Assembly: GCF_040869045.1 (NCBI RefSeq)
Contig: NC_090319.1
Span: forward strand, 300,192,998-300,256,997
Reading direction: 5' to 3'
Source: Eurosta solidaginis
Lineage: Eukaryota > Arthropoda > Insecta > Diptera > Tephritidae
Length of the DNA: 64,000 bases
Of this stretch, positions 38,001 to 44,828 are shown piece after piece. Each line of letters opens with the position of its first letter. The first letter of the stretch is position 1. The position numbers and the translations under genes are program-made. Below the pieces are notes generated by a model, which was not told where the DNA came from, made no database searches, and was given only the letters and a program-made list of their open reading frames with translations.

Positions 38001-39341
38001 TAGCCTCCCTTTCTATTCTCCAAGAATTGGTCATTTGACTTTGCGAAAAGATTTTATCTCACGTGACTCACCAAATCAGTTTACCGACTATATTTGGATT
38101 TTGCCGACGGCGTCCTCTTGGATTTGTTCTGAGAGCCTGAATCTGAATCATTACAAATGTTCGCCTCACTTTGCACATAATGCATGAATTCATCGAACAT
38201 CCTTTTGAACACTCCGGTCGTTTTGCTATAGCCATTTTATCACAACTTGCAGAAAAGAAAAGCATACTTTTAGGTGCGTGAACTCGGTTAGTAGGCAAAA
38301 TAATGTGGAAACAAAAAAATACTTAAAAGCCAACATAATAAAAATGTTTTTGTTCCGTGACTTAGTGGTGATCTTTTGCAATTTTTTGCCCAGATTAACG
38401 TGTGTATTCTATAAACTTGGTCAATTGCTAGATCAGTCCCTTTTTTAAGCCTTGTTACCTCTTAGAGTGAAGACAGGGTAGAAGCGCGTCATAGAAATCT
38501 GTGAACATTATTTATGGAAAACTCTGTAAGTTGGGAGAGTGTTAACCACTTTCAGTCTTGTAAAATATATGCAAACAAATACCGCTTCACTCCTAACACA
38601 GCTTATAGCAAGAAATCATACTTCAACATTAGGTCCGGGCTCGATTATCAGCGCCAGTGGAAAGAACAGTTAAAGTTGAGCTCAGTCAGCTTAACCTTGT
38701 CACTACTCAATTTAGTTCAACCGCCCAAAGTCACAAGTTTAACAACATCTAACTTAAAGTAGCACTAAGAAACCGGGCCTCAATCTGACACCTTGAATCC
38801 AACAATATAAAAATTCCTGCTTTATTTTTCATAAAACATGGCATCTTCGAGCGATGTGCTTTCGTTCATAAGGCAATTTAAAAAATATATATTTAAGCTT
38901 ACTCACACTAAGTCGCCTAAACGTTTTATAACACTTGCCACAAACATGCTCCGAAGTCTCATTTTTATCATCACCATCTCCGGCGTCTTCGTCTTCTGTG
39001 AGTTTTAGCTCCTCTGCTGTTTCCTCAGTGTTAGTTTGTACCCCTTTTTGTTTCTCATTAAGATCAGATAAAACGAAAGCTATTGTTTCTTCACCAGCAC
39101 CGCTACTTTCATCTTTTATAGTTTGTAGCACATAGTGATCCATGTCTACAGCACTTTCAGGACTAGTGTTCTTATTATTTATAGAAAGTTTCACATGCTT
39201 GAACGCGCTGTTTGGTGAGGTAGTAGCTTGTTTTGGACGTTTCGAGGCACGTTGATTTAAAATTTTTTTCGTATTACCAGGGCTTGTTTTGTTCAACAGC
39301 TCCTTAGATTTCGGGCTAGTCTTGATATTGGTATCAGCCAT
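11372..39341 (-). CDS. C2H2 zinc-finger protein, eight coding exons (complete CDS)
   Basis: Joined exons, in coding order: 39341-38907, 36779-36621, 36320-35893, 30947-30815, 30753-30563, 30485-30379, 18020-17287 and 11626-11372. The sum is 2442 nt, or 813 codons plus stop. Each junction has a GT donor and AG acceptor and keeps frame. Four introns split a finger, and joining restores C-x2-C-x12-H spacing each time. About 12 C2H2/C2HC fingers run from roughly residue 138 to 550, several with TGE(R/K)P linkers. The N-terminus is Ser/Thr/Lys-rich, then acidic. After the last finger comes a region without fingers and a C-terminal segment ending in a very acidic Asp/Glu tail. The array suggests a nuclear DNA-binding regulator (family knowledge); its targets are unknown. 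No ZAD or BTB domain is seen. Introns of 2.1, 4.9, 12.4 and 5.7 kb are packed with TEs, all outside the exons. I cannot name the orthologue. Confidence 0.85.
11822..12344. repeat. Intronic palindromic repeat (MITE-like)
   Basis: Two inverted arms, about 11970-12110 and 12195-12300, share 'aacggttttattgaaaac', 'cactcctcatc' and 'aaaagcgttgg'. This gives a fold-back of about 330 bp in intron 7 of the zinc-finger gene. No ORF. Confidence 0.55.
12839..13266. mobile_element. MITE with TGTGACCCGGTCTATG ends, long form
   Basis: 428 bp with TIRs TGTGACCCGGTCTATGAAAA, flanked by TA. The subterminal 'gcgagaaactgctgt' segment is shared with the 115 bp copies at 20714 and 23612, which lack most of the middle. 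Non-coding. Confidence 0.75.
13400..13452 (+). repeat. SINE 5' head fragment
   Basis: It matches the first 50 bp of the SINE at 18588 ('gtgtgatggtagcgtgctcc' to 'caccgaagatcc'), which is the A-box region of the tRNA-like head. Confidence 0.6.
14477..15530. other. Intron 7 sequence, nothing recognised
   Basis: AT-rich intronic DNA. Short ORFs have no family features. Confidence 0.4.
15536..15900. repeat. Diverged tandem repeat
   Basis: About two and a half units of roughly 110-130 bp, each with 'gtgttccaaatatgagccaa', 'atgcgccacctaccggag' and 'ctattcatgtatgtatta' phrases. A 234-codon frame over it (15387-16091) is a by-product of the repeat and has no protein features. Confidence 0.6.
15971..16085 (-). 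ncRNA. Candidate hammerhead-ribozyme-like hairpin
   Basis: On the minus strand, CTGATGA (16054-16048) is followed by a small stem GGC-loop-GCC and GAAA (16035-16032). 'gatgtatattgga' upstream is complementary to downstream sequence (15972-15986), closing an outer stem. The order stem I, CUGANGA, stem II, GAAA fits a hammerhead core, as known from Penelope-like retroelements. Stem III and the cleavage site are not clear. Activity is inference. Confidence 0.4.
16330..16360. repeat. (AT)n microsatellite
   Basis: Uninterrupted AT dinucleotides abutting the left end of the MITE at 16363. Confidence 0.9.
16363..16992. mobile_element. MITE with GGGCGGGTCGATT ends
   Basis: 630 bp with TIRs GGGCGGGTCGATT / reverse of GGCCGGGTCGATT and arms paired for about 120 bp (shared 'agggatcaaaataagaaac' and 'aaacgaattctgatg'). 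It is flanked by TA within AT microsatellites on both sides. A C-homopolymer tract lies at about 16471-16497. Same TIR family as 7992-10267. Confidence 0.75.
16995..17040. repeat. (TA)n microsatellite
   Basis: Uninterrupted TA dinucleotides on the right of the MITE; the insertion target was probably this microsatellite. Confidence 0.9.
17287..18020 (-). CDS. Zinc-finger gene, coding exon 7
   Basis: 734 nt. A basic Lys/Arg-rich stretch (possible nuclear localisation signal) precedes the last finger (CAVC...HILKLH). A long finger-free region follows, ending with the start of the C-terminal domain (KFGWP). Acceptor 'aaatag', donor GTAAGT at 17286-17281. Both phases fit the neighbouring exons. 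Confidence 0.82.
18140..18460 (+). repeat. LINE/SINE 3' end fragment
   Basis: It shares 'cccaattgtcaacctcacct', 'ggtttaatgtggtcatat', 'ttaccggaacgtaccgg' and 'atcaacatcgataacactcc' with fragments at 33346, 37046, 43714, 61225 and 61440. Complete examples end in a CAA-type tail, so this is the 3' region of a target-primed retroelement. Confidence 0.65.
18588..18940 (+). mobile_element. tRNA-derived SINE
   Basis: About 350 bp. The head 'gtgtgatggtagtgtgctcc' resembles an A box, and 'gggttcacgcccc' fits the B-box pattern GGTTCnAnnCC about 35 bp on. The body is unrelated to any protein and ends at 'cgcgccttac' with an ATTT-type tail. Confidence 0.65.
19051..19079 (-). ncRNA. Hammerhead-like motif, left arm
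   Basis: Minus strand: CTGAAGA (19079-19073), stem II GACTTC/GAAGTC, GAAA (19054-19051). Inverted copy of the motif at 20362-20390. Confidence 0.5.
19129..20081 (+). pseudogene. Penelope RT C-terminus plus GIY-YIG endonuclease, frameshifted
   Basis: The first frame (19129-19515) starts at FDDLFAI, has LPFLD and a [10 protein letters not shown] motif typical of Penelope reverse transcriptases, then shifts frame near 19480. A second frame (to about 19690) reads FVPGLSNR, and a third (to 20081) holds the GIY-YIG nuclease region: YKIKC, then KVYVGTT, with Arg and His downstream. The two frameshifts and the missing RT core make it non-functional. Confidence 0.82.
20362..20390 (+). ncRNA. Hammerhead-like motif, right arm
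   Basis: CTGAAGA (20362-20368), a perfect 6 bp stem II GACTTC/GAAGTC, then GAAA (20387-20390) and a short 'tatcgata' palindrome as a possible stem III. Hammerhead ribozymes in Penelope terminal repeats are established; activity of this copy is inferred. Confidence 0.55.
20620..20877 (+). pseudogene. Jockey/CR1-like LINE ORF2 relic, interrupted
   Basis: The reading '[13 protein letters not shown]' then, after the MITE, '[13 protein letters not shown]' parallels the LINE at 40070-40145 ('YIKHGKLPAYLSEK', 'YVNETDSYMIREN'). A 115 bp MITE splits it at 20714-20828. The LINE's 3' UTR resumes after the repeat at 22256. Confidence 0.7.
20714..20828. mobile_element. MITE with TGTGACCCGGTCTATG ends, short form (copy 1)
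   Basis: 115 bp, almost fully palindromic, with TA-type flanks. Inserted in a LINE reading frame, whose sense continues on both sides. Confidence 0.85.
20890..22247 (+). repeat. Non-coding interspersed repeat, short type (copy B1)
   Basis: It starts 'ttatactaagcgtgctttgc' and ends with GTTCGGTTACACCCGAAC, the inverse of the A-type terminal hairpin. It contains repeated modules with 'gggcgtggcac' and 'gaaatcgg' boxes and a 'gtccgtccgtctgtccg' run. It has no ORF. It sits inside the LINE remnant. Confidence 0.8.
22256..22469 (+). repeat. LINE 3' UTR segment
   Basis: It resumes the LINE after repeat B1. It contains a TCGGAA...TTCCGA hairpin at 22439-22462, like those at 26740, 40760 and 40912. 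Confidence 0.5.
22472..23592 (+). mobile_element. Mariner, 3'-truncated by the tandem duplication (copy 1)
   Basis: The left TIR TACGAGGGTTGCTATTTATA at 22472 is followed by a transposase relic from ATG 22646. It has a TAG at codon 23 (22712-22714) and a frameshift near 23227, and is cut at the duplication junction, losing the C-terminus and right TIR. Confidence 0.9.
22646..23616 (+). pseudogene. Mariner transposase (truncated copy)
   Basis: Same lesions as copy 2: TAG at codon 23 and a frameshift near 23227. The final codons read into MITE sequence past the duplication junction. Catalytic Asp in TGDESW, then HHDN and a third Asp 34 residues later (DD34D). Confidence 0.88.
23612..23726. mobile_element. 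MITE short form (copy 2)
   Basis: Duplicate of 20714-20828, carried by the 2898 bp tandem duplication. Confidence 0.85.
23788..25145 (+). repeat. Non-coding interspersed repeat, short type (copy B2)
   Basis: Duplicate of 20890-22247 within the tandem duplication. Confidence 0.8.
25370..26649 (+). mobile_element. Mariner, full-length but defective (copy 2)
   Basis: About 1.28 kb with inverted ends: TACGAGGGTTGCTATTTATA on the left and its inverse ending near 26649. This is the normal mariner length, consistent with a TA target. The transposase is broken. Confidence 0.92.
25544..26583 (+). pseudogene. Mariner transposase, stop plus frameshift
   Basis: Cut-and-paste transposase of about 345 codons. 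The N-terminal helix-turn-helix region includes [10 protein letters not shown]. Catalytic residues: TGDESW, HHDN, and Asp in LALNDFF, with exactly 34 residues between the second and third Asp, so DD34D mariner. In the usual YSPDLAPxD box the Pro is Leu. TAG at codon 23 (25610-25612) and a frameshift near 26125 disable it. Confidence 0.92.
26651..27012 (+). repeat. LINE 3' UTR, continuation after mariner
   Basis: It holds 'ggattggaaacatgttcttttcaacctccc' and two TCGGA...TCCGA hairpins (about 26740 and 26850). It ends 'aagcctaaacagccgtaa', matching the 3' end of the LINE at 41014 ('aggcttaaaacgccgtaat'). The TAA-type tail is interrupted by the Helitron and resumes at 30022. Confidence 0.65.
27013..30021 (+). 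mobile_element. Helitron, defective
   Basis: It starts TCTATATATATAAAAATG and ends GGTACGCTAG, inserted between A (27012) and T (30022) without target duplication, as Helitrons do. The 5' third contains diverged tandem units (27160-27610, about 115 bp each, with 'atatggatatcaaatg' and 'ggtctcgagatat'). The coding remnant covers the linker and helicase; the HUH Rep nuclease is absent. Confidence 0.85.
27740..29912 (+). pseudogene. Helitron RepHel, linker and Pif1-like helicase remnant
   Basis: Open pieces in several frames give a linker ([10 protein letters not shown], then NVRSPTSFQ), a Walker A (PGGIGKTYL, about 28650-28675), a Walker B-type [14 protein letters not shown] (about 29003-29040) and motif VI ([12 protein letters not shown], about 29800-29840). 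At least five frame breaks or stops occur. This is a 5'->3' Pif1-family helicase of rolling-circle transposons; no Rep catalytic HUH or Tyr motif is present. Confidence 0.85.
30022..30378. other. LINE tail remnant and intron 6 end
   Basis: TAA-rich LINE tail, then AT-rich intron up to the exon 6 donor. Nothing else seen. Confidence 0.5.
30379..30485 (-). CDS. Zinc-finger gene, coding exon 6
   Basis: 107 nt. It completes the CSEC finger (EKHQKRH) and carries a CNEC finger with widened H-x5-H spacing. Acceptor 'tatatag', donor GTGAGA, phase 1, opening into a 12.4 kb intron. Confidence 0.83.
30563..30753 (-). CDS. Zinc-finger gene, coding exon 5
   Basis: 191 nt. It completes the split CSLC finger, has one full CMEC finger, and starts CSEC. 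Acceptor 'tttacag', donor GTAAGT, phase 2. Confidence 0.85.
30815..30947 (-). CDS. Zinc-finger gene, coding exon 4
   Basis: 133 nt. It begins with the second half of a finger ([10 protein letters not shown]), then one full finger (CDLC) and the first cysteine of the next. Only 61 bp separate it from exon 5. Donor GTAAGC. Confidence 0.85.
30948..31760. other. Intron 3, nothing recognised
   Basis: AT-rich intron with a poly-T run near 31330-31350; two copies of 'gatgtgcccctcc/ttt' hint at a decayed repeat. Confidence 0.4.
31765..32133. repeat. Palindromic MITE-like element
   Basis: Arms 31765-31921 and 31979-32133 are inverted copies (shared 'tttttctctacaccacagta', 'caattgcctcat', 'attgatgtttgtatatgg', 'ttggcaatcgtcaaaa') around a short AT-rich centre. 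Non-coding. Confidence 0.7.
32150..32660. repeat. Diverged tandem repeat, three units
   Basis: Units of roughly 150-180 bp, each with 'atatttttnccgatatctnnaaaaccgg' followed by 'aatcggt..agaagtgtt'. Decayed. Confidence 0.55.
32677..33206 (+). repeat. Solo LTR
   Basis: 530 bp from TGTGACGAAT to TCGTTACA, flanked by ATAT and ATAC. TATAAAA box at 33016-33022. Closely related to the LTRs at 44108 and 51923 ('agattctggaa...gcgcctagaagatgcgaa'). Confidence 0.85.
33346..33515 (+). repeat. LINE/SINE 3' end fragment
   Basis: 'tttaatgtggtcatatt' through 'cggaacgtaccggatct' to 'cgataacactcccctt', ending in 'acaacaacag'. Same family as 18140 and 61440. Confidence 0.65.
34192..35789 (-). repeat. Non-coding interspersed repeat, long type (copy A2)
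   Basis: Same ends and module order as 8328-10133, with many substitutions and small deletions. The GGAC run at 35610-35642 is longer. It contains 'ggaacgattttccttcatcc' near 34352, also found at 15981. Confidence 0.8.
35893..36320 (-). CDS. Zinc-finger gene, coding exon 3
   Basis: 428 nt holding four full fingers (CPDC, CSIC, CKIC and CKVC types) and the first half of a fifth (CPQC). The CKIC finger ends in Cys rather than the last His. Acceptor 'ctgttag', donor GTAAGT, phase 2. Confidence 0.88.
36621..36779 (-). CDS. Zinc-finger gene, coding exon 2
   Basis: 53 codons. It completes the first finger as C2HC (His then Cys in NHMEYC), then has a CFCC pair. Acceptor 'ttttag' just above, donor GTATGT at 36620-36615. 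Confidence 0.82.
37046..37760 (-). repeat. Two LINE 3' end fragments in tandem
   Basis: Minus-strand orientation. A GTT-run (37046-37072) is the CAA-type tail of the first, followed by 'ttaccggaacgtaccgg'. Two copies of the upstream segment ('gtcgtaagaggcgactaaa', 'cccaattgtcaacctcacct') follow at about 37200-37440 and 37480-37745. Located in intron 1. Confidence 0.65.
37761..38630. other. Intron 1, nothing recognised
   Basis: Short ORFs only, with no family features. Confidence 0.4.
38634..38781. repeat. Relic of the GGCCCGG TIR family
   Basis: The right end 'aagaaaccgggcc' and inner 'agtttaac' and 'aacttaaagt' phrases resemble the element at 12345-14476; the left end is poorly kept. Confidence 0.4.
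38907..39341 (-). CDS. Zinc-finger gene, coding exon 1 (start)
   Basis: 145 codons from the ATG at 39341, just inside the exon: an acceptor 'tattccag' ends at 39347, so a 5' UTR intron is likely. The sequence is Lys/Ser/Thr-rich, then acidic ([11 protein letters not shown]), and enters the first finger (CGKC). Donor GTGAGT at 38906-38901. Confidence 0.82.
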
Positions 39342-39605
39342 ATTGTCTGGAATAAAAAAATTAAAATGCACATAAATTTCAGTATCAAAAAGGTAACTAG
39401 ATGATCCGGTACCCATTCGATGCCCAATTCATTGTTTTCTACTATTTTCCTCTACACAATGCTTTCAACTCATGGCAGATTTGAAACTAATGGGGGACCT
39501 GAATTTAGTATATGTTCCCACAGCGATTGATACATACATACATATATGGAAATATTGACAGAAAGCAGGGAAATGAATCGGTATACTTTTTAGCGTTAAA
39601 AAAAA
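39342..39605. other. 5' leader and upstream region of the zinc-finger gene
   Basis: The acceptor 'tattccag' ending at 39347 suggests a non-coding 5' exon further right, which I could not place. No clear promoter is seen. Confidence 0.4.
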
Positions 39606-39618
39606 CCAGATCAACAGA

Positions 39619-40306
39619 ATGAATAAACTCAAGCTTAACGTTACCAAAACTAAGTTCATGGTTTTATCTAGGACGACCAATAAAGAATCATTTAATTTAG
39701 ATCTAAAAATAATGAATACGAGCATTGAGGAAGTTAATATATTTAAGTACTTAGGGATCCTGATTGACAATAAACTGAGGTTTACGGATCACATTGATTA
39801 TACTGTTGCCAAAATGGGGAAAAAATTGGATTTTGGAAGAGATCATGTAAACTTAAGTAAGAAATATGAATTGAAAGTTTATAGATCCATCATAGAACCG
39901 CACTTCTCATATTGCCCTACAATATTCTTTATTGCCAATGAAACACTAGACAGGTTACAAATTGTGCAAAACAAAGCTATGAGATTTATATTGAAAATGA
40001 GGTACGGCACTAAACTGGTTGAGTGTGAAACAGTTGATATTTTAGCATAGTATGAAATTGGTATTTTATATCAAGCATGGTAAATTACCAGCCTACCTAA
40101 GTGAAAAACGTGTGTATGTGAATGAAACCGACTCTTACATGATTAGGGAAAATAAAAATTTTAGACCTCTTTTCAAAACAGAAATGGACAAGCAAAATAT
40201 ATTTTACAAAGGCATGAAATGCTTTAATAAACATCCCAATCATGTTAAAAATTGTGAAAACGTAAACACTTTCAAAAAAAGTTATATTGCAAAACCATTC
40301 CCATAA
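39619..40306 (+). pseudogene. LINE ORF2 C-terminal part, frameshifted
   Basis: NKLKLNVTKTKFM and FKYLGILIDNKL are the motifs that follow the catalytic core in Jockey/CR1 reverse transcriptases. TAG at 40048 in the first frame; the second frame continues from about 40052 to 40306. The nuclease and RT core are missing. Confidence 0.85.
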
Positions 40307-40589
40307 GATAAAATACTTTGTATCTGTATTTCATGTTACTGATCCTTGAGCGTACATGGGCAATCCAAACAGACACAGAGGAACCTTATGCGTCAGGTCA
40401 AATATATCGCTCGCAATCAAATTGGGGAAGAGTTCCCGAAAACATCGTCTCAGACAAACAGTTGGAGGGTTCATGATAGTCACGTCTATTCCAACAGAAA
40501 TAATAAAACAATAATATGTTATGATTAATTATGTTTAGGTATATAAAAACCTGCTGCACGTCCTTTCCAACCATCCGATAAAAGTGGCT

Positions 40590-40960
40590 CATTCCGCTGA
40601 GCTGCTAGCTTTTGTGTTGAGCGAAATCAAAAGCATTCCGACAGCATAAATAACAAAACTGTATAATCTTAAGTTTTGGAACAGGACAGGATTGGAAATA
40701 CGTTCTTTTCAACCTCCCAATAAAAGTGCCTTATAACTCTGAGATCCGAATCATATGTGTTGATCGGAATCTATTGCATTCCGACAACATAAATAATTAA
40801 ACTATGTATTCCTATGTCTTGGAGTAGGGCAGGATTGCTAACACGTTCTTTCCAAACTCCAAATAAGATGACTACAGGATTCGCCCGTTGGGATCGCCGG
40901 TTCCCGTGCTGATCGGAATCGCATGCATTCCGACGGCCCAAATTATAGAAATCCTATTAC
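40590..40960 (+). repeat. LINE 3' UTR hairpin series
   Basis: Three segments with TCGGAAT...ATTCCGA or close variants at about 40615, 40758 and 40910, each preceded or followed by 'acgttcttt(t/c)..aac/tcc'. Same unit as at 26740 and 22439. Confidence 0.6.
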
Positions 40961-41033
40961 TATTAAAATGTACTTACAAATTGTAATTGTCAAAGTTTTA
41001 GGCTTAAAACGCCGTAATAATAAATAATAATAA

Positions 41034-42628
41034 GGTAATTCTATACGACAGCATGACACTGCTAATACGCGTCCAAAAATGACGAGAGGTGTCGAACGAC
41101 GCGTCTTGACCTCAGTATTAATAATCCGAAAGCGGAAAAGAAAATTTTAAGTCGTTCAAAAGATATTAACAAAAACCCTAAAAATTACCCACGGGTCCCT
41201 CCGAAACCGGGGGTGGGATCCACAGCACACCGGTTTGGAGACCAAAACTATATCCGCACAAAACAATCAGGTTCACAATTTTTTTTGTGGGTACGCCAAC
41301 ATTACAACTTACTTACTTACTTAGTTGGCGCTTAACAGTCTAAACGGTTATGGCCGTCCAACAAGCCGCGCCAGTCGCTCCTTCGCTCCGCCGACCGGCG
41401 CCAATTGATCACACCAAGGGAGTTTAAATCGTTTTCCACCTGGTCCTTCCAACGGAGCGGGGGCCGCCCTCTACCTCTGCTTCCATAGGCGGGTTCCGAT
41501 AGCAACACTTTCTTGGCCGGAAATCTTTCGAAGAACTTTACTCTCGAACACTCACAAAGCCGCTTCATCTGCTGCCAACATTACACAAACTACATGAAAA
41601 TCCTCGGTAGTAGTGCAGTTTACGGTACCCACCCTAAAGTTGGGCCAAGATTTTCGAGTGAGGTATCAAAAGACGCGTATTAATCTCGAGAACAATAATC
41701 CGAAGGCGGAAAAGAAAAATGTTATCTCTGCAGATATTTGCAGTTGAAGTTGGCGATTTTCATGTGGTTGTTGTTGTGTCGTACCCACAAAAAAAATTGT
41801 GCATCACCGTGGCGGTAGCCACGGTTATACCACACACCTGGCCTTGGCATGGCGTAGCCCAGGGTTATTTTTTATAAGCGCGGGTAATAGTCTAGTTGAG
41901 AGGTCGACTGCTAATACGCTACCAAAAATGTCGAGAGAGGCGTCAAAAGACGCGTATTAATCTCGAGACCAATAATCCGATGGCGGAAAAGAAAAATTTT
42001 ATCTATATCCGGAAATATTTGCAGTTGAAGTTGGCGATTTCCATGTGGTTGTTGTTGTGTTTGTACCCCCAAAAAAAATTGTGCATCACCGTGGCGGTAG
42101 CCACGGTTATACCACACACCCGGACTTGGCATGGCGTAGCCCAGGGTTATTTTTTATAAGCGCGGCCGAAGGTGTTCTGCGCAAAAATACTATGGATCCG
42201 ACCCCCGGTTTCGGAGGTACCCGCGGGTCTTTTTCGGTTTATCTTTTGAACGCGTTTTCCGCCTTCGGATTATTAATACTGATGTCAAGACGCGTCGTTT
42301 GACACATCTCTCGATATTTTTGGTAGCGTATTAGCAGTCGACCCCTCAACTAGACTATTACCTAAGCGCGGCCGTAGGCTGCCAACGCAGAAAGGTGTTC
42401 TTGATCTAGACGTGAATACGCATCTTTTGATACCTCACTCGAAAATTTTGGCCCAAATTTCGGTGGGTACCATAAACTGCACTATTACCAAATCCCCAAC
42501 TTCAACTGCAAATATCTCCGGACAGAGATACAATTTTTTTAATACTGATGCCAATACGCGTCTTTTGACACCTCTCTTGATATTTTTGGACGCGTATTGG
42601 CAATGTCATGCTGTCGTATAGATTTACC
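41034..42628. mobile_element. Fold-back type TIR element
   Basis: The ends 'ctatacgacagcatgac' (41041) and its inverse (42605-42621) face each other, followed by 'gacgcgt' and 'ccaaaaat' phrases. Inside are two direct copies (about 41718-41880 and 41995-42155) of a segment ending in the palindromic 'accgtggcggtagccacggt' block. That block also occurs in the elements at 45693 and 43853. Inserted in the LINE tail. No ORF. Confidence 0.65.
41307..41573 (-). mobile_element. LINE 3' fragment with 12 bp target duplication
   Basis: GCCAACATTACA flanks it at 41295-41306 and 41574-41585. On the minus strand it encodes GRGRPPLRWKDQVENDL...NWRR...DWRGLL, a conserved tail of some LINE reverse transcriptases, and ends in an AAGT-type simple tail. 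A clean retrotransposition scar inside the fold-back element. Confidence 0.8.
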
Positions 42629-42689
42629 AATAATAATAATAATAACAAAATAGGGACAGGTGTTGGGGAATATAGTACTACCAAAATGA

Positions 42690-43700
42690 AGAATCAAGTT
42701 TCGACTTAGTTAAGTTTCACTTGTGTAGGCAACCCAAAATTATATTATGATCACTGCGATAAGTATTAATCAGATTTTTATAATTTTTTTGATATTTGAG
42801 GTTGCTCTTCATTTGTACCGTAGTAAATCCTCACCTCTATGAATTTTCTATGGCGGAACTGTGTATCTATCTTTAATTGGCCTTGTACATGTGAATGTAA
42901 TTTAAAAAAGTTATATAAAATTGTAACAAAGTTTTAGGCACTGTGTAATTACGAAAAAGGCAATATGATAAATGCATACGTCAGCACGCCTAGAAGCAGT
43001 TTACTACGTACCACAATTTTACAATTTTATGAAAGCAAAACGATCTTGGGGCGCTTAATACCGAACATCACAAATTCAATCAAATGAACATACCCACACC
43101 CACGTTCCAATATCAGCAACAGAGCGAATGCAACAAGTATATAAGCAAAAGAATGTCAGAAAAATTAGTGGATTGTAAAACAATTAGCTAAATATTTACC
43201 ATATTTATTTATTACTAAACTTGGGATCATGTATTTATTAAATAGTTAAAACACTTCTTACTATTAACGTCTTTCGTGTCCACAGTTGCGTAAATAATTG
43301 GTCTTTCTACAAATAAATGTTGATATAATATTGCTTACAACATTGTCCCTACGATTTTTTCCAACTTTTCGGTGGGCATGTTTAACTCTATAAATATTTA
43401 TGCAGACAAATTTTATATACAATTCAACAATACTCTTATTGTACAGTTTTTAAATGAATTAGTACACGTCATTTTTAAATAGATAATTATTAGGAAATTT
43501 ACCTAATTTTATACAATGAAAACGAATTCCACAACTTCACACCAAATGCAATGGTATTTTTTGGTGTTGCCATCGTTTAACGAAGATAAAAAAAAGCTCC
43601 TAATAACTTCCGTACAAGAACAGACCGGGGTAGATAGATATGTATACCCTATAGTCGTACAATTAATTTCATCCGTCGGGGTGCAACTCCACAAAGCGTT
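42690..43700. other. Intergenic, nothing recognised
   Basis: AT-rich DNA without protein-like frames. Confidence 0.4.
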
Positions 43701-43713
43701 CTGCGTAAATATT

Positions 43714-43850
43714 CTTGTTGTTGTTGTTGTAGCCATAAGGTTACTTCCCGAAGGCTTTGGGCAGTGTTATCGATGTGATGGTCCTTTGCCTGAAACAGAC
43801 CCGGTACGCTCCGGTAACACAGCACAATTAAGGTGCTAGCCCGACCAACG
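43714..43850 (-). repeat. LINE/SINE 3' end fragment
   Basis: 'gttgttgttgttgtag' tail, then 'ttatcgatgtgatggtcctt' and 'ggtacgctccggtaac'. Minus orientation; family of 61225. Confidence 0.65.
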
Positions 43851-44107
43851 GGTTGGATTTTATATAAGGCGCCACGATTTTCAAACTTTTGTTGATTTGT
43901 AGGGTAGAGGGGGTCCTAAAAATTACAAAATTATCATCCGCAACTCTAGGAAACTCTTAGTTTATGAAATATAAGCTTTTTAATTTCCAAATTTAGTAAA
44001 ATTTCAACTTAAGTCCTGCACTTAAAATTCGGGTCGCACATGTTGATAGCGTTATCAAAAGACGCGCATTTGCGTCAAGATTCAGAATCCGAAAGCAGAA
44101 ACTATAT

Positions 44108-44808
44108 TGTTACGAATATTAGCAAAACTAAGGAGTGCTGCCGTCTCTAAGCCGATGCTAAGCAGTGACGTGAATGCACATCAATAATTCAATCATTATG
44201 TATCTACATAAACGAAACAATAACTGCGTCTACATATATGTACCATGTACGTATACGAGCAGCGGAGAGTCAATGCACTAACACATGCATATATCTGAGA
44301 TACTCCTATAAGTATGCAATGAGAAAAACTATAAAATTGTGCAATTGTAGTTACAGCAGAGAAGTTTGAGAGCTACTGGACTAGTAGATTCTGGAAGCGC
44401 CTAGAAGATGTATAAAATTGTGCAATTGTAGTTACAGCTGAGAAGTTTGAGAGCTGCTGGACTAGTAGATTCTGGAAGCGCCTAGAAGATGCGAAGGTTG
44501 AAATCAAACAGTATAAAAGGCGACAATTATAGAGGCGCTGAAATTCAGTTTGATTCGAGTTGTCAAGCAGTTTCGATTAAGACGATATCTAGCGAGCAAT
44601 AGCAGTATTATTTTGAAAGTCAGTTTCATTTGAGCTATCAATCAGTTTGGTTATTAAGCCAGCTAGTTGCAAAGTATAAGTGTTATTGTGAATTACTTTA
44701 ATAAATGCCATTTTTCCATTATTCAATATTGGAGTTATTTATTCAACAGTTTAGTGATTCGAACTTAGCAGAAGGGCAAATAAGAGGATTTGCAGTAAAA
44801 TCGTTACA
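44108..44808 (+). repeat. 5' LTR
   Basis: 701 bp, TGTTACGAAT to TCGTTACA, TATAAAA at 44512-44518. Contains a tandem pair of about 80 bp (44330-44408 and 44409-44487, 'ctggactagtagattctgg'), also in the 3' LTR. Confidence 0.92.
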
Positions 44809-44810
44809 AT

Positions 44811-44828
44811 TGGTGTCAGAAGAGGAAT
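44811..44828 (+). other. Primer-binding site
   Basis: TGGTGTCAGAAGAGG begins two bases after the LTR. The tRNA is not assigned. Confidence 0.7.

Larger units (their letters stand above)
39606..41033 (+). mobile_element. Jockey/CR1-like LINE, 5'-truncated
   Basis: It starts inside ORF2 after the RT catalytic region. The ORF2 end is frameshifted near 40045, followed by about 730 bp of 3' UTR with repeated hairpins, then 'aggcttaaaacgccgtaat' and an AATA-type tail. Confidence 0.82.
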
